Shown here piece by piece: positions 1-12,690 of a stretch of 64,000 bases of DNA. Position numbers and translations under genes: made by a program. Each line of letters begins with the position of its first letter. Within the stretch, counting starts at the first letter, position 1. Origin of the DNA: Ursus arctos (Eukaryota; Chordata; Mammalia; Carnivora; Ursidae); the NCBI RefSeq assembly GCF_023065955.2, contig NW_026622985.1, positions 186,001-250,000 on the forward strand, read 5' to 3'. The notes under the pieces are model-generated. The model was given only the letters and a program-made list of their open reading frames with translations, did not search any database and was not told the DNA's origin.

Positions 1-479
1 GTTCTGTTTCAAGAAAACAAAGTAAGAGATTCATCTAGCATTCAGCAGTTAGAGATTAGGAATATAATAATAAAATTATTTATGGAAATCTGTATCAAAA
101 ACTGATTTTCAACCTTTCCAATTTCATGGCGGTCTCATAAATAGCTACCGTATTTTCATCCTTGCAGATGCGAGAATGCTCGATGCCTATCAAAAAGGAA
201 TGATGAGGCAGAACAGACAGATGAATTAGGGAAGACTTTTGAAAAAACAAATCAATACGAAAGACTTTCTTTAATAATAGAGTGTAAATCCAACCAGGAA
301 GGCAGTTGTGCCAGAGCCGCCTTGGAATTCCCCCAGGAAAGACAAGGCAAGAAGGAGTCAACACTTTAGGCTCAGCTGGTTCGAATTACTCTGGTGCGTC
401 TGGGGCCACAGAGGTGGTCTCTAGTTGCCTGAAACCCATTCAGGGCAGAGAAAGCACCGGACTCCGCATCTTCAGCTCC
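1..479. other. No recognised gene
   Basis: AT-rich for the first 280 bases, then rising in GC toward the promoter-like block that follows. No repeat family or coding similarity recognised. Confidence 0.4.
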
Positions 480-640
480 GCACTTGCACCTGCATCAGGG
501 AGCAGCTGTGGCTCCGCCTCCTTCCGGTCGGAGCGTAAATAGCCGGTTGCTGAAGCTGCTTCACAGGGCGCGCGCGTCTCGTTCGTCCCACTTCCTGTCC
601 TGCTGTGGATGTTTCATAGCACGTCACAGAGACAAGGGTG
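480..640 (+). promoter_or_regulatory. Candidate CpG-rich promoter and first exon
   Basis: A short block richer in G+C and CpG than the surrounding AT-rich DNA. It contains a TATA-like GTAAATAG at about 535, a GCGCGCGCG run near 569, an ETS-type CACTTCCTG at about 589 and a CRE-like CACGTCAC near 620. A strong splice-donor match (AAGG/GTGAGT) begins at 638, and an acceptor-like TCTTCCAG ends at 758. This would fit a non-coding first exon on the plus strand ending near 637. No coding exon was recognised downstream, so it could equally be the promoter of a non-coding RNA, a relic, or chance. The reading frames across it have no recognisable domain. Confidence 0.27.
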
Positions 641-1089
641 AGTGTGTTGTAATAAGGGATTTGGGGAGAGGGGGACCACGTTCGTTCATGAGCTTTTGTG
701 AACGTATATTGCTATAATGATGCTATTTTATTACTGGGTACTGCTGTGTCTCTTCCAGTGCCTCCTGTTGGCATTAAGCTTTGTCAGAGGGGCTTAGGCA
801 TAGGAAAGGGTGTCATGTCCACGGGGTTCGGTACTCTCCACGGTTTCCGGCACCGCTGCGGTCCTGGCACGTGTGCTCCCCAGCAAGGGGACACGACCGT
901 ACGGGCGTGGGAGGGAGAGCTGGGTAAGACATAGTTGGGGCACGGACAGTGCACTGCTTGGTGTGTACGTGAAAACGTGCTTGTGGGAAGGTTGTCATTA
1001 TCTTCAGATATCCTCTAGCTCCGGGAAGGGCAGTCTCTTCCCGGGTCTGAAGGCTCCCAAGAGAGGTCAGAACGTCATAATATACAGAA
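641..1089. other. No recognised gene
   Basis: Moderately GC-rich stretch with scattered CpG, including a cluster near 840-910. Nothing coding or repetitive was recognised. It may belong to the same transcript as the promoter-like block to its left. Confidence 0.35.
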
Positions 1090-1725
1090 AATAACCAAGA
1101 ACAATTAATACACATACCGAGTGTTGACAAGGGTGTGGAGGAACTGGAATTCTCATACATTTGGGAAGACAGTTTGGTAGTTGCTTTACAATGTAAACAT
1201 TTACCTGCTTTGTGACCCAGTGATTCCACAGTTAGGGGTCTCTCTACCCAAGGGAAGTGAAAGTGTAACTCCATACAGATATTTGTACACTCGGATGATG
1301 TATATAGCTGGTGTATTTCGGATAGCCAGGATTTTGTAAACCATCTAAATGTATGTCAGCAGGTGAGTGAATGAACTGATGGTGGTAAAGTCATGTAATG
1401 GAATACTGTTTAACACAAAGGAGCAACAAGTGAATGTGCACGTGAATGAACAACACCATGAATGAGTCTCAGAATAATTACGCTGAAAGTATCCAGTGCA
1501 TGCCATATGTCTATATTTCATATAATTCTAGAATTCTTATAAATTTATGTAAAATATATGTAAAATTGTAGAAAATGCAATCTAGGATGACAGAAAAATG
1601 TTCAGTGGTTTCAGGGGGATGGGGTGAGTGTTAGGGAAATGTCAATGGCAAGGGGATCATGTAACTCTTTGAGGTGATGCATTTGTTTGCTATTTTTGTT
1701 GTCAGTTTCCTGATTGCAAATTTTA
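1090..1725 (+). mobile_element. Old L1 (L1M-type) 3' fragment, first part
   Basis: Degenerate match to the end of L1 ORF2 and the start of the 3' UTR. It shows GTGTTGACAAGGGTGTGGAGG, then the 'tggaattctcatacatt...gggaagacagtttggtag' stretch and a decayed 'aatggaatactgtttaacacaaaggagcaa'. The 3' continuation (about 2,376-2,480, ending GTCAATTAAACCTCAATAA) lies beyond an LTR inserted into it. Confidence 0.7.
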
Positions 1726-2375
1726 TTAGTTTCCTAGGGCAACTATAATAAATTACCACAAACTGGTTGGCTTGAAGTAACAGAATTTTATGACGTCAGT
1801 TCTGGAGACTAGGAGTTCAAATGCAATGTGTTCCAGGGTCATGCTTCCTCTGAGGTCTCTACGGGAGGATCCTTCCTTGCTTCTTCCAGTCTGTAATAGT
1901 CCTGGGTGTTTCTGGCTTTGGGGCAACATCCCTGCAGTCTCTGCCTCCATCTTCATATGGCCATCTTCCCTGCATCTGTGTCTTTTTCCAAAGTTCCCAC
2001 TTCTTAAAGGAAGGGGAAAATGAAGGGGGGGGCATCAGAGGGGAGACAAACCATGAGAGACTATGAATTCCGGGAAACAATCTGAGGGTTTCAGAAGGGA
2101 GGGGGGTGGGGGATGGGTTAGCCCGGTGATGGGTATTAAGGAGGGCAGGTATTGCATGGAGCACCGGGTGTTATACACAATGAATCATGGAACAGTACAT
2201 CAAAAACTAATGGTGTACTGTATGGTGACTAACATAAAAAAAAAAAAAAACACTAGTCATATTGGAATTCCAATACGACCTCATATTAACTAATTACATC
2301 TGCAGTTACCCTATTTCCAAATAAGTTCACATCCTGAAGAAACACATATTTCAACATATCTTTTTAGAATTTGAC
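1726..2375 (-). mobile_element. MLT1-type LTR (ERVL-MaLR), interrupted
   Basis: Read on the plus strand it begins TTAGTTTCCTAGGGCAACTA...ACCACAAACTGG, the reverse complement of the MLT1 LTR 3' end. It ends in the reverse of the MLT1 5' part (CCTATTTCCAAATAAG...TTCAACATA). The LTR is split by a younger L1 3' end at about 2,009-2,253 and itself sits inside an older L1. No internal retroviral sequence is present, so this is a solo LTR. Confidence 0.7.
2009..2253 (+). mobile_element. Short 5'-truncated carnivore L1 3' end
   Basis: Matches the 3' UTR of the young L1 at 30.9-32.6 kb: the G-rich tract, 'gtgatgggtattaaggagg', 'attgcatggagcac', 'gtactgtatggtgactaac' and a poly(A) tail at about 2,236-2,250. 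It is inserted within the MLT1 LTR. It contains no coding sequence. Confidence 0.85.
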
Positions 2376-2480
2376 CAATATATGTTTATTTACATACTCA
2401 GAACTTATCAAATTGTATCCTTCAACATGTGTGGTTAATTGTATGTCAATTAAACCTCAATAATCTGTTCAAAGTTGCTG
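2376..2480 (+). mobile_element. Old L1 3' end, second part
   Basis: TTAATTGTATGTCAATTAAACCTCAATAA near 2,436-2,464 is the typical end of old L1 3' UTRs. It completes the element that begins at 1,090. A separate A(23) tract follows at about 2,541-2,563. Confidence 0.6.
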
Positions 2481-2540
2481 AAAAGAGAGTCCTATAAGCA
2501 ATACACTACAGTAGGCCAAATTCTAGATCAGAATTTTTAC

Positions 2541-2563
2541 AAAAAAAAAAAAAAAAAAAAAAA
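2541..2563 (+). repeat. Poly(A) tract
   Basis: An uninterrupted run of about 23 A, 60 bases beyond the L1 3' end. It may be a displaced L1 tail or a simple repeat. No retrocopied gene is recognisable upstream. Confidence 0.8.
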
Positions 2564-4279
2564 CAGCATAATAAGAATAGGCTGTGTATCATATGAAGGA
2601 AATTGAAAGAAACATTCAAGACACCGGAGTCATCCCATTAGAAGTTCCCTCAGGAGAGAAGAGAATGCTGTCAGGAAGATGAAGCATCATGATTTTATCC
2701 ACAGGGTGTCCATTACATGGGTGAAGTGTGGCAGGCTTACTGCTTAGAAGACATTCAGTTAAAAAGGGTCATAGGCAACACCAAGTTTTGAAAGTACAAA
2801 ATAATAGCTATGTTTTCAAAGTTTAAAGGGTCCTTTAAATTTACAGAAATGTGTTTCAAATACCCACCCAGAGGAAGGAAATAGGAGCATTGGCATATTT
2901 AAGTATCTTTACAAATTAACATATTCAAATGTTAATTAAAATTCAAATAAATAGATTTAATAAGAAAATGTATATTTTAAAATAAGAGATTTAAGCACGG
3001 TGGCCATTGAAATAATTTTCATATAAATTTCTGAATACATTTTAGAAATTGGCAGAGTGAAATTTAAAATAGCTTTTATTTGATTCAAAAATTGTATTTC
3101 TTTTAGTAGGGTACATTCGAAGACTAAAATATATTGTTGAATATGACTTAATTAGACAGTACCTGCAGTGATTTAGTACAATTTTTTTCTTACACTGGAC
3201 ATAGAAAAATAAGAAAAATCAAATATAATTATGTTTTCTGGTATACAAACCTATTCAAAACTGCATCTAGATTCATTTTCTAGAAATACTTGAAATTGGG
3301 GAAAGATTTCTTCTGAAAATTGCTGAATTTTTAAAATCATTAGCATTTCTGCCCATTAATAATTACCAAACCCTTTTTTTCCCTTCAAGATCTCCTCTGT
3401 TCTAATTTTATGATGTTACTCCTAAAATCTTTGTGTATCTACTAACCTAGTTCTTGGTCTGGTAGTGAATTTATTTTCTAATTACAGGTGGCCTAGTTTA
3501 GGTCAGACAGTGATGGGTCTCCACCTATATTCTGAGTCAGGAATGAAGTCTTATCATCCTGGTGTGCTAGCATGGAGTACAGTGAGCTATCCAAAGATAC
3601 ACTTTTTTTCCTAAATGAATTGAAGCCAAGGGGATGAGTGTCTAGCTCTCATTTGGTTGGAGGTCTAGTGTGGAACCATGCTGAGCTGATCACTGAATGA
3701 GTCTCTGTGGAACATCCTTCCATGTGCCACTTTCACTGGACAAAAATCCCTTGGGGGTTACATGAGAATAAATGAAAAAAAGTATTTTACCTTTATTAGT
3801 CTTATGAGACTAAATTTTCGATTCAGCATTATTTTCTTTTCCTAGTTCTTCTAAACTTTAGTGATCATGAAAGTCAGTTTGTTCCACTTCTCATTCATTT
3901 ACCAATGGAAAACAATCCTTAGGGGCCCTTTTAAGATTACATTAAATGTAGTTATCTGGTTTCAAGTGAGTAAGACCCTAATTACTTTTGAAAGAAGGTG
4001 CCTGAATGATATACCTTCAACCTACATCCAATTTGTTTTACTCAGACAACCATCAAGGAAAACATTCAGTGACAGAAATACAATGTGTAGTCTAATTTGG
4101 TATGGAATGAATATTTTCTGCAAGGCTAATTACAACCTCCTGGAAAAAAAGACTAATCTCTTGTCACTGACACAGTAGGTCAATAACTATATTTACATTC
4201 CCCATTGGCACCTGCTATGTTTTCTGGTAATCAACTCACCAGTAGATAGGACATACTTACCATGAAAATGTGGTTTTAA
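2564..4279. other. AT-rich intergenic DNA
   Basis: No gene, clear repeat or RNA recognised. Open frames are short and lack domains. Confidence 0.5.
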
Positions 4280-4463
4280 ATGTACTATTACATTTTATTT
4301 TTTTATTAAAACATTTTTACTTTAAATTCAATTAATTAACATGTAATGTATCATTTGTTTCAGGGATACAGTCTGTGATTCATCCGTCTTATATAATACC
4401 CAGTGCTCATTACAACACATACCCTTCCCAGTGTCCATCACCCATGTACTATTACCTTTTATT
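4280..4463 (-). mobile_element. Truncated L1 3' end with TSD
   Basis: The body at about 4,300-4,443 is the reverse complement of a carnivore L1 3' end: T-rich on the left, then 'taatgtatcatttgtttcagg', 'tgtgattcatccg', 'aatacccagtgctcat'. The flanks ATGTACTATTACATTTTATT (4,280-4,299) and ATGTACTATTACCTTTTATT (4,444-4,463) form a 20-bp TSD with one mismatch. Confidence 0.8.
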
Positions 4464-5672
4464 TATATCTATTTTTCAAAGTAAGCACATAAGCTAAACT
4501 ATTTATTTTCATTCCTTAATTAAATTTAGGTACAGAGAACTCATGAATTCATCTAAACAAAACATAAATTACAACTAGCGCTAAGACTAAGCAAGTTTTA
4601 TTGCAGCAAATACTGCTATAAAATCTGCAGTTTAGTGTGAAACTGTGATTAATGCCCATGTTTGCCAGGTAATACCTAGGGAAGTTGTTTGGTGGGGTTG
4701 TTTGTTTGTTTTTATTGACATTGGATTTCTAGTCCTTGTCTATGAGAAATTGAAAGATTTTTATATTTCTTTTATTTTTGCTTGTTTATATTCTTTTTAC
4801 TTTTTCTGGTTTAGTCTCACAGACTGATTTGGTCTTACAGCCAGCAATCATGTGTGAATGTACGTCTGCATGATAGCAAAGGAGTGACTTTTCCTTCCTT
4901 TGAGTATTAACCTTAATGTGTCTTATTTTAGTTTTCGTTTTCCCTTGGGCAATGTTCTGAGTGCATACTTGACGTCTACAAATTCTCTTGCAAAACTACA
5001 TGTGGCTCCTTTCAAATTGAGTCTTCCCCTCCCCACCCTCCCAAAGATAATTTCAAAAATTTGATCAGAAGTCATAAACTGGCAGCCTGTAAGCCAAATT
5101 CATTCAGCAGATGTATTTCTATTGCAATGACTGTTGTGAGTTGTATTGTTTTGTTTTTACCTCTGTAGTATTTTTTAATTGAATAACTTTTAAAAATCGG
5201 GAAATTTCATGTAACCTGGCTTTTGAAAATTGTGGGATTTGCCAACATGGAGTTCACTTTCTACAGGGAAGAAATCTTCTGGAGTCGAGTCCTTTTAGCC
5301 ATGGCAAGTACACATCAGTTTACCATAGATTTCAACAATCATGATTTTTCTTATCTTGGCTCGTTTCATTCGTGTATTACTTGCTTGGTCCAAGTAGCCA
5401 TTTGAGAGTGTAATATGTGATTAATATGCATTCAAAGAGCATATATATTGGAGTACCATGCTTGTGCTTATGGCTACAGTTTGGCTTAGTTTCCACTAAA
5501 TGACGTAGCTGCTTGACAGACAAAAGCAGTGCTCTGAGAAAGCGTCCTTTATATGGTCATAGTTTACTAAAATTCAAAGTGTTTTACCTATATAAAAATA
5601 GCTGTTTATTAAATATAAAGGCAAATATGGATAAAACATATATACATTTCCATTACAAGACAAAATGACATT
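4464..5672. other. AT-rich intergenic DNA
   Basis: No gene or confidently identified repeat seen. Several short open frames have no recognisable product. Confidence 0.5.
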
Positions 5673-5881
5673 AAAGCAAAATGTGAGGGGCGCCTCACCC
5701 CGCAGTTGGTTAAGCATCTGACTGGCTCCGGGCACAATCTCTGAGTCCTGGGATTGAGCCCCCACATCAGGCTGCATGCTTGGTGGGGAGTCTGCTTCTC
5801 CCCCTCTCCCGTTGCCCCTCCTGCTCACTCTCTCTCTGTCTCTCAAATAGTCTTTTAAAAATAAAAGAAAGCAAGATGTGA
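5673..5881 (+). mobile_element. CanSINE (SINEC) copy 1
   Basis: Body about 5,687-5,867: GGGGCGCCTCACCCCGCAGTTGGTTAAGCATCTGAC (tRNA-Lys-like head), a CT-rich middle and an A-rich tail. TSDs are AAAGCAAAATGTGA (5,673-5,686) and AAAGCAAGATGTGA (5,868-5,881), with one mismatch. The head is mutated (CACCCCGCAG for GGGTGGCTCAG), suggesting an older copy. Confidence 0.92.
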
Positions 5882-7264
5882 AAATAAAAATATATAAGTC
5901 TAGTTTTAACTTGCCCACTATGAGTGAAGTTTGTTTTTTCTTACTGGTTTATGAAGACAGATTTACTTTCAAGTACACCTTGGCTATATACAGCCCTGGG
6001 GCAAGTCTTGTCTCTCTCCCCTATGCAGTAGTTCTTCTGCTGTTAGCCAAGTGCCAGAACCCACCCACAGAGAGCACAGCAGTACCGGTTTTACCTCTGA
6101 ATCTCAGAACTGAGACCAAGTCCTCACTGAATCTGTAGGGACTGAGCTGTGTCTCATTCTTCTCCTGTCATCTGACTCAGAAGCTGCCCTTCAGGGTGGT
6201 AGCTGAGCCCACTAAGGTTGGCATGTCATACCAAGTCCGCCATCTTCTTGCTGTCTCTCTCTCCAGCTTCTCTTTGTGCCTTATCCCAGTGCTCCGCTCT
6301 CTTTACCCTGAATGCTCACATGAAATCTAAACCCTTCCAACCCTACATCTTCCATTGTTACATTTGTAAGTAGCAAAGCATCAAAACACAGCTGTTTCTC
6401 GAGAAGTTTTTAATGATACTCTCTTGTATGCTTTAAACAGGATTAAACAGTGTTAAACAATTTTTTAAAATTCGGTGTAATTTTTTTTTAAAGCATTTCC
6501 TACTTCATCTTTCCCATAGTGCTAAGGGATGTAGGGACACAGCTGCAATCTTCATTTGCTCCAGCTCTACCTTTGTTGTTATTGTTGGGTTTCCCCAGAT
6601 GCCTCCTCCTGTCTACAGTGGCTCTCCCTACTACTTTTCATAATGAGTTTGGTTTTAGTATTCTCTGTAGGTGTCACCGATGTCCTAAGTGGCCTTGAGA
6701 AGAACTCCATGAAAGGAGAGGATGTCTGAAGTAGAGGAGAAAGGGACGCCATTGAAGTTAATCACACGTGATGGCGATTCAACCTTCCTGTAATTAGTAT
6801 TAGTTGCTAGAATAAAGCTGAGAGTAGAGAGGAAGACAAATAGTGATCCTTTCGTAAAATCACAATATAGGTAAAAATGCAACTTTATTTCTATCAGGAC
6901 AAGGTGTACGTAGAAACATCACATAATCCCTGATACTTCGTGTAGCTGATGAAGTGAAATATGCCTGATTTCCAATCACCACTTCAGCACATGTTTTCAA
7001 TATGTGTTTTCATCTAGAACTTTTATTTCTTGAAATCGAGATGTCAGGGAGTGGCCAAGCAGGATGATTAGCTCAGATCATTTAAGGAGTAGACCTTGGG
7101 CAACCTTGTTAACATTTTGAAGATAATTTTTTTTTAAATATAGCTTTATAATAATGTGGATTGAAATAATAGAAGCACTTCATTTTAAAAATCGAACATA
7201 TCTGTACTTTAATGATTTTTCTTCAGTATTGCAAATTAAATTTTTATTTGTAGAATTTAGTAAA
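5882..7264. other. Intergenic DNA, nothing recognised
   Basis: Mixed composition with a somewhat GC-richer stretch at about 5,990-6,360. No domain, RNA gene or repeat family recognised. Confidence 0.45.
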
Positions 7265-7440
7265 AGCAGAGTGGGGCATAGTACTTAAGCCTACAGTCTT
7301 ATTCAAATTAAAATACCCAGATCTTTTAATTGATTATATCACTTAGAAAGGGTGTGATCTAATTAGTAACGTTGCTGTGCCTGGTTTTCTGATTTGAGAG
7401 ATGGAAATGATAATAGTCATATATTAATACTAACTTAATG
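7265..7440 (+). repeat. Probable MIR SINE fragment
   Basis: Degenerate match to the MIR core: the region around 'tgtgatctaattagtaacgt', then 'tgctgtgcctggttttctga' and 'gagagatggaaatgataata' (consensus: CTGTGCCTCAGTTTCCTCATCTGTAAAATGGGGATAATAATAG). Confidence 0.4.
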
Positions 7441-8164
7441 AAAAAAGAGGCCTTGCAGATGGGAAATACTCCTATCCATTTGACTAATGCCCTGATTTAG
7501 TTAATTCTAAGTCCTTCTTGCAATTAACAGATATTTACCAGCACGTAGGTGTTCTGGTGCCTGCTATGGAACGTGTACTGGGTAGACCTCCCATCTCTCC
7601 TCATGTGACTGCCTGGTAGGTGGCAGGGTAGAGGAGCCCCTTATTACTGGGCTGCAAAGAGGAGTTCATGGGGAATTTGGCGTTGACAAAGCAGTTACTA
7701 AGAATTTCTTATCTTCCAATCCCATGTCAGTTCCCACGGTTTATTGTCTCCGGTCAATATTATTTGCTGTGGATTAGGTACACGTGGCTTTTATTATTTT
7801 GCTAGTAATGTGGACATTTTCCTTCTTTACACATTGGCAAATGTACATCATGTTCTGTTTCCTGATGGTCTCAAATGTCTCCACTAATTCCTTAATGTAA
7901 AAGTCAGCAGTGGGAACAAGGCTGACCACAGTACTATGTCAGGAGGAATCCTAAAATTCCTAAGAAAGATGACATAAAGGTATTGTAGCTTATTCAAGAA
8001 GAGCATGGGGATTGGAATTGTATCCCAGTTTGAACACAGAAGCTTCCATTGGGTGACTAGCTGGGCTTCTTTAAACAAATCAATCAAACTTATCTATGAC
8101 TGATTTTTCTTCTTAGAATAAAGCAAATCTGGACAGATTGAGAGTGATGTTGGATAGGCGAGGA
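7441..8164. other. Intergenic DNA, nothing recognised
   Basis: No gene or repeat identified. Confidence 0.4.
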
Positions 8165-8250
8165 AAGTTAATATATGAAAAGCACATAGCAAAACACCTG
8201 GCATACAGCACTCATCCAAGGAATGATAACAAACCTTATCATCATCAAAA
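8165..8250 (+). repeat. Possible MIR 3' fragment
   Basis: AAAAGCACATAGCAAAACAC followed by CTGGCATACAGCACTCATCC resembles the MIR 3' part (AAAGCGCTTAGAACAGTGCCTGGCACATAGTAAGCGCTC). Confidence 0.35.
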
Positions 8251-11200
8251 TCATCTTGGGGATAAAGATCAACATTACAATGACTTGCAATTTTATGCCT
8301 TTTAAGGCCTGGCTTTTCAGAGATCCTGTTACCCTGTTTCAAGTCTTTTATTTACAATATTAAAACAAGTGGTGTTTTGGGTTTTCTCTGTACGAACCAG
8401 CTTTAAAAAGTGGTAACGAGATTGGTAGATCATAGGATGTGAAAGGGTGAGCCATCATTCTAAATGGTGTATCCACATTTCATCAAAAGAAATTGAGATG
8501 TAATGTTTTTCCTGCTTTAATCAATATAAATATCAAAGTCAATATTTGCATTCTTGAAATAGAAGCAGACAAAGGACCCTAACACTTCCCTGGTAAGGTG
8601 GCCATTAAGTTCCAGTTAGCCTGAAATAGGCCCAGATTATGTTTGTTTTCCTGGTATCCTTATTATCGGTGTCCCTTTTACTCTTAAAAGTTCAGTTTGG
8701 AAAATAGTATATAACTTACATGGTTGCAACATAAAATGGTAGACTTGTTAGGCTGTGGCAAATTTATGTAGCAAACTGAGAAAGGCACCTGACTGTCCAA
8801 ATGTGATTTTTGAAATTCTGCTACCTAGCTGTCTGACATGAGGACCTCCATAGTTCTCCTGGATCTAGTTGAAAAACTTTGTTATTCTGAGAACCTCCAA
8901 CATAGGAGGAAGAACTGTAAACCTAAAAGGTGATGTCGTGATTGAGATCTAGTGGTTTTAGTGATTGACTAGGATTTAATGCTTTGATGGAGATCAGATT
9001 CCCATATGAAATAGTTTTTTTTGTAAGCCACAGTAAAGTGCTCCATGCATATCCCACTTAAAACATATGAACTTGACTCAAAAAGAAATCAAGTTTATTT
9101 TATGAACTAATAATTGCGAAAATACTTCCCATTCTGATAGCCCTACTGCTGCATTTAATTGCCAAAGTACATATTCTTGGGAACGCATGGACAGATTTTG
9201 ATTTTTTTTTAAATAAAAGATAATTATCCCAAAGTCACACAGAAAAGCATCTCTTTTATTTTAGATAGAGTCACAGTTTTAAAAAAATGAGTAGTTACAT
9301 TCACATTCAATGTGTATTAACCTTTTAGAGACTCTTAATATGTTTGTATTTTCTTTCTCTTCCTTCCAGGCAAACTCTTACCTTCACTACCTATCCACCT
9401 GTTCTCTAGCTAGTATTTTTATTTATTACTTACAGCTCACTTACTTGATCCCAAAGAAAGATCAGATTTAATTGGGAAATTGAGCAGAAGAAATGCACTG
9501 GCTTAGAAGCAAGCAATGGATACTAGCCAACTTTAGGGAGTTAGGCGGCCTTTCGCTTACAAAAGTTGTGGCCAAGAGGCAGGTAAACTACTCCGTAGTC
9601 ATCGTCTAAGGAAGTACTGCCTAATAGGGTTCTTCTGTACTTGCAATTAACCATCTTGCTGTGGATCGAAGGTAGAGTCACTTTATGTCAAAGCTACACT
9701 CTGCTATGGAATGTTAAAGTGAAGTTCCATCACACTTACAGTATTAAATCCTGCACAGGATATGTCTGGGAGTTGTAGGTGCCAATCACCCACCCACTCT
9801 ACCCCACACTCCCACCCACAGTGCTGCTCTCCTGCTTTTCCCACCTGGGTTGAAAGACCTACCAAATCATACTCATGGATAAACAATGCCATATACAATT
9901 ACTCCTCAAAACTTTCTATTTTTCTGAAATATTTGATTTTATTCCTTCTGTTGTTTAAAATCTTATCTCTGTATGTAATAATAAAAATAGAAGTAAAAGA
10001 CAAGATTTTCCTTCATCTCCATTTATATGTCACTAACACTGGAAATTTGGTTCATTCAAAGCAATTCATTGTATAAAAAGGTATTTATTTGAAGCCTCTT
10101 ATTTAGAGTCTTCCATATTGCTCCATGTGGGATAAATGTTCGAATTTTCCATTTTACTTTCCACGTTATTATAGGGACATCAATGAAATTGAAATCTTGG
10201 TTAAAAGTACATCATTTAAGTAAATTGTAGGGACAAATGAACTTTTGGGTAGAATTACACATTTTAAGTAAGTGAATACAATTTACAATTGGTACGGGCG
10301 GACTGTTTAGATAACTACATTGGAATTTTAAAATCTGATTATCTTATTCATGTACAAACCCAACTCCTCTCTTTTATGTTGAGAATTCTTGGTATGCTTT
10401 GACTTGCTCTGGAGATTCACATGAAGTCCTTGGACTTTAAATAAGTACTTCACTTATACTAACTCACGTATACTAACTGCAAGTCTATGTTGTAGTCTCT
10501 CCTGAAAGAGTTCTCTAAACCTTACAAAACGTTCTTTCTCTGATTTAACTACACAGAATTGCCTTACCGAGAAATGTGAGTATAGTTTTCTTTTTTAAAA
10601 AGGGAAAATCTTTTCTCACAAAAGAACAAAGCCATGAATCTATAGCATACCCCTTCAAAATATTACTGTTATCCAACAGTATACTTGTATACTTTTTGGA
10701 CTAAATGTATATATCAATATAAAAAGAACATATAGGTTTATGTGTAGATACTCCCATTTAAGTCACTCAAAAAATACAGTTTCATGTCATGAAGAACAAA
10801 GGCGTTTTCAACATATATGATTAATTACGAGGCTTTGAGTCCACAGATAGAAATATCACCAGAAAACTGTAAAATCTCAGTAAAGATACAAAACCACAAA
10901 TGCTTTTACACCATCTACTTCATGAGAAGTAGCTTCTAGTTTCAGCTAGAATAAACATAAGAAAAATATTTTGACAAATACAATTCTAATTCTGGTCAAA
11001 GGGATGTAAACTACATCTCCTACATCTTAATTATAGTTGGATCCTTTAGGGTAACTACTAGATGACTTGGAGGCTGTCCGTTTCTACCGGAAATGAGAAC
11101 AAAGTATCTTTGTTTGTGTCAAAGATGTGGTTTTATCATTTAGAACCAGAAATAGCTTTAGAAACAATTAGGCCTGTTTTCCAATGCCTGTGCATTTGAA

Positions 11201-11699
11201 TATTAACCATGCAAAAAGCAAAATGTTGACTATCTCAAACTCCAAAATTTAAATAGGAGATATTTTTTTCCAATAGGATAATTCCTTCATCTGCATGATA
11301 CATTTTATATAAAACATACCACTAGTTAACTTATCAAGGCAAAGCTCAACTCAAATGCTATGGTGTTGGATTGGAGAAAGCTTTTTTAAAATGACAAAAA
11401 GCTCAAAAATATATAAATAGCTGTGTTTAATTACATTAAAGTAAAACTACATATAAACTTCTACAAACAAAAGATAAAACTGGAAAAAATTATAATTCCT
11501 TTAACAGTTAAGGATTCATATTCTTAACATGTCCAGCATCCATGTGAATCAGTTGGGAAAAGACCAATGTCCAATGAAGGATTGGGAAGATGACATGCAT
11601 GTGGGGAAAAATCTCATCCTCACTTATACAAATTGAAACTCAGCTATGTAACATACCTATCCTATTCCTATAGTTAAAAAAAAAAAATTTACTGACACA
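8251..11699. other. AT-rich intergenic DNA
   Basis: About 3.4 kb with no recognisable gene. The short open frames near 9,704-10,076 overlap on both strands and have no domain. Confidence 0.45.
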
Positions 11700-12300
11700 A
11701 TGTGTCAATGGGGTGTCAGGAAAGCATGCGTTCTCATGCATTGCTGGTGGAAATAGAGATTAATACAATACAACAGGCAGTTTGGCAATATTTCTCAAAA
11801 TTGAAATGTATAATTCATTTTGTTTAATAATTCCCCTTCTAGGAATTTATCCAGTGACATACATGCTATCTAAATGACATCTGTGCAAGATTTATTTGGA
11901 AATAACTTAAATGTCCAACTGGTCAAATAAATTATAACACATTTCTATAGCCATTAAAATAAGGAAGATCCTGTGCTGATACGGAACGAAGAGTGTGTGC
12001 GTCCCCAGGTGTGTGTGTGTGCGTGCAAGCACACTTGTCCATGGAGCTAAGTGATAAAAGTTGAAACTAATTTGTAGGACAGAATCATTGTGTTAAAAAT
12101 AAAGGGCAGGGAAGCAAAAAGAAATCATGCTTCAATATCTTCGCTTGGGAGATATAATTGTTTGGCTGGGATACTTCTGGCAGCAAGAGACAGAAGGGAG
12201 ATAGACTTTAAATTCTTGTGCTGTGTATCTTGAAATTTGTGCTGTGTGCGTATGTGTGTGGGTGCGTGTGTGTGTTAACTTTGATAGTATTTTGATTTTT
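11700..12300 (+). mobile_element. Ancient L1 3' fragment
   Basis: Decayed L1 ORF2 end: 'cattgctggtggaaata', 'ggcagtttggcaatatttct', 'attccccttctaggaattta', 'gtccaactggtcaaataaa'. Purine and GT-rich 3' UTR-like sequence follows, including GTGTGTGTGTGTGCGTGC at about 12,009. Confidence 0.6.
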
Positions 12301-12534
12301 AAAAATATTTACTCAATGTTGTCTTTAGGAATTTGAATTATTCTTACTCTTCTAAATTTATTTTGTTGCGCACTAAAGAAAATCTGATGCATGCCCAACT
12401 AACAAATCTTATAAATCAAAGGGTGTCAAAATGTTCTTTATAGGCTCATAAAGCAGGGTTTTTTTCCCCTAAGACAATAACATGATGCCTAAAAAACTTA
12501 GTGAAACACAAGACATAGGGTATATGACCCTGCT

Positions 12535-12690
12535 CTTCAACTTATTACATATATACCTATGGGAGGTCACTTAAGTTCCATTTCCTCATTGTTAAATAGC
12601 CAAAACTTGCTCTAACATACAATACTGTAAAAGTCCAAAGACATAACATATGTAAAATTGTTTTGTAATCAAACAAGGAATACAAGTGTA
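12535..12690 (+). repeat. Probable MIR fragment
   Basis: GGAGGTCACTTAAGTTCCAT followed by TTCCTCATTGTTAAAT resembles the MIR core (GTCACTTAACCTCT...TTCCTCATCTGTAAAAT). Confidence 0.4.

Noticed and set aside
2018..2293. Small plus-strand frame with a Gly-rich start at 2,063
   Set aside because: It lies wholly in an L1 3' UTR and poly(A) tail.
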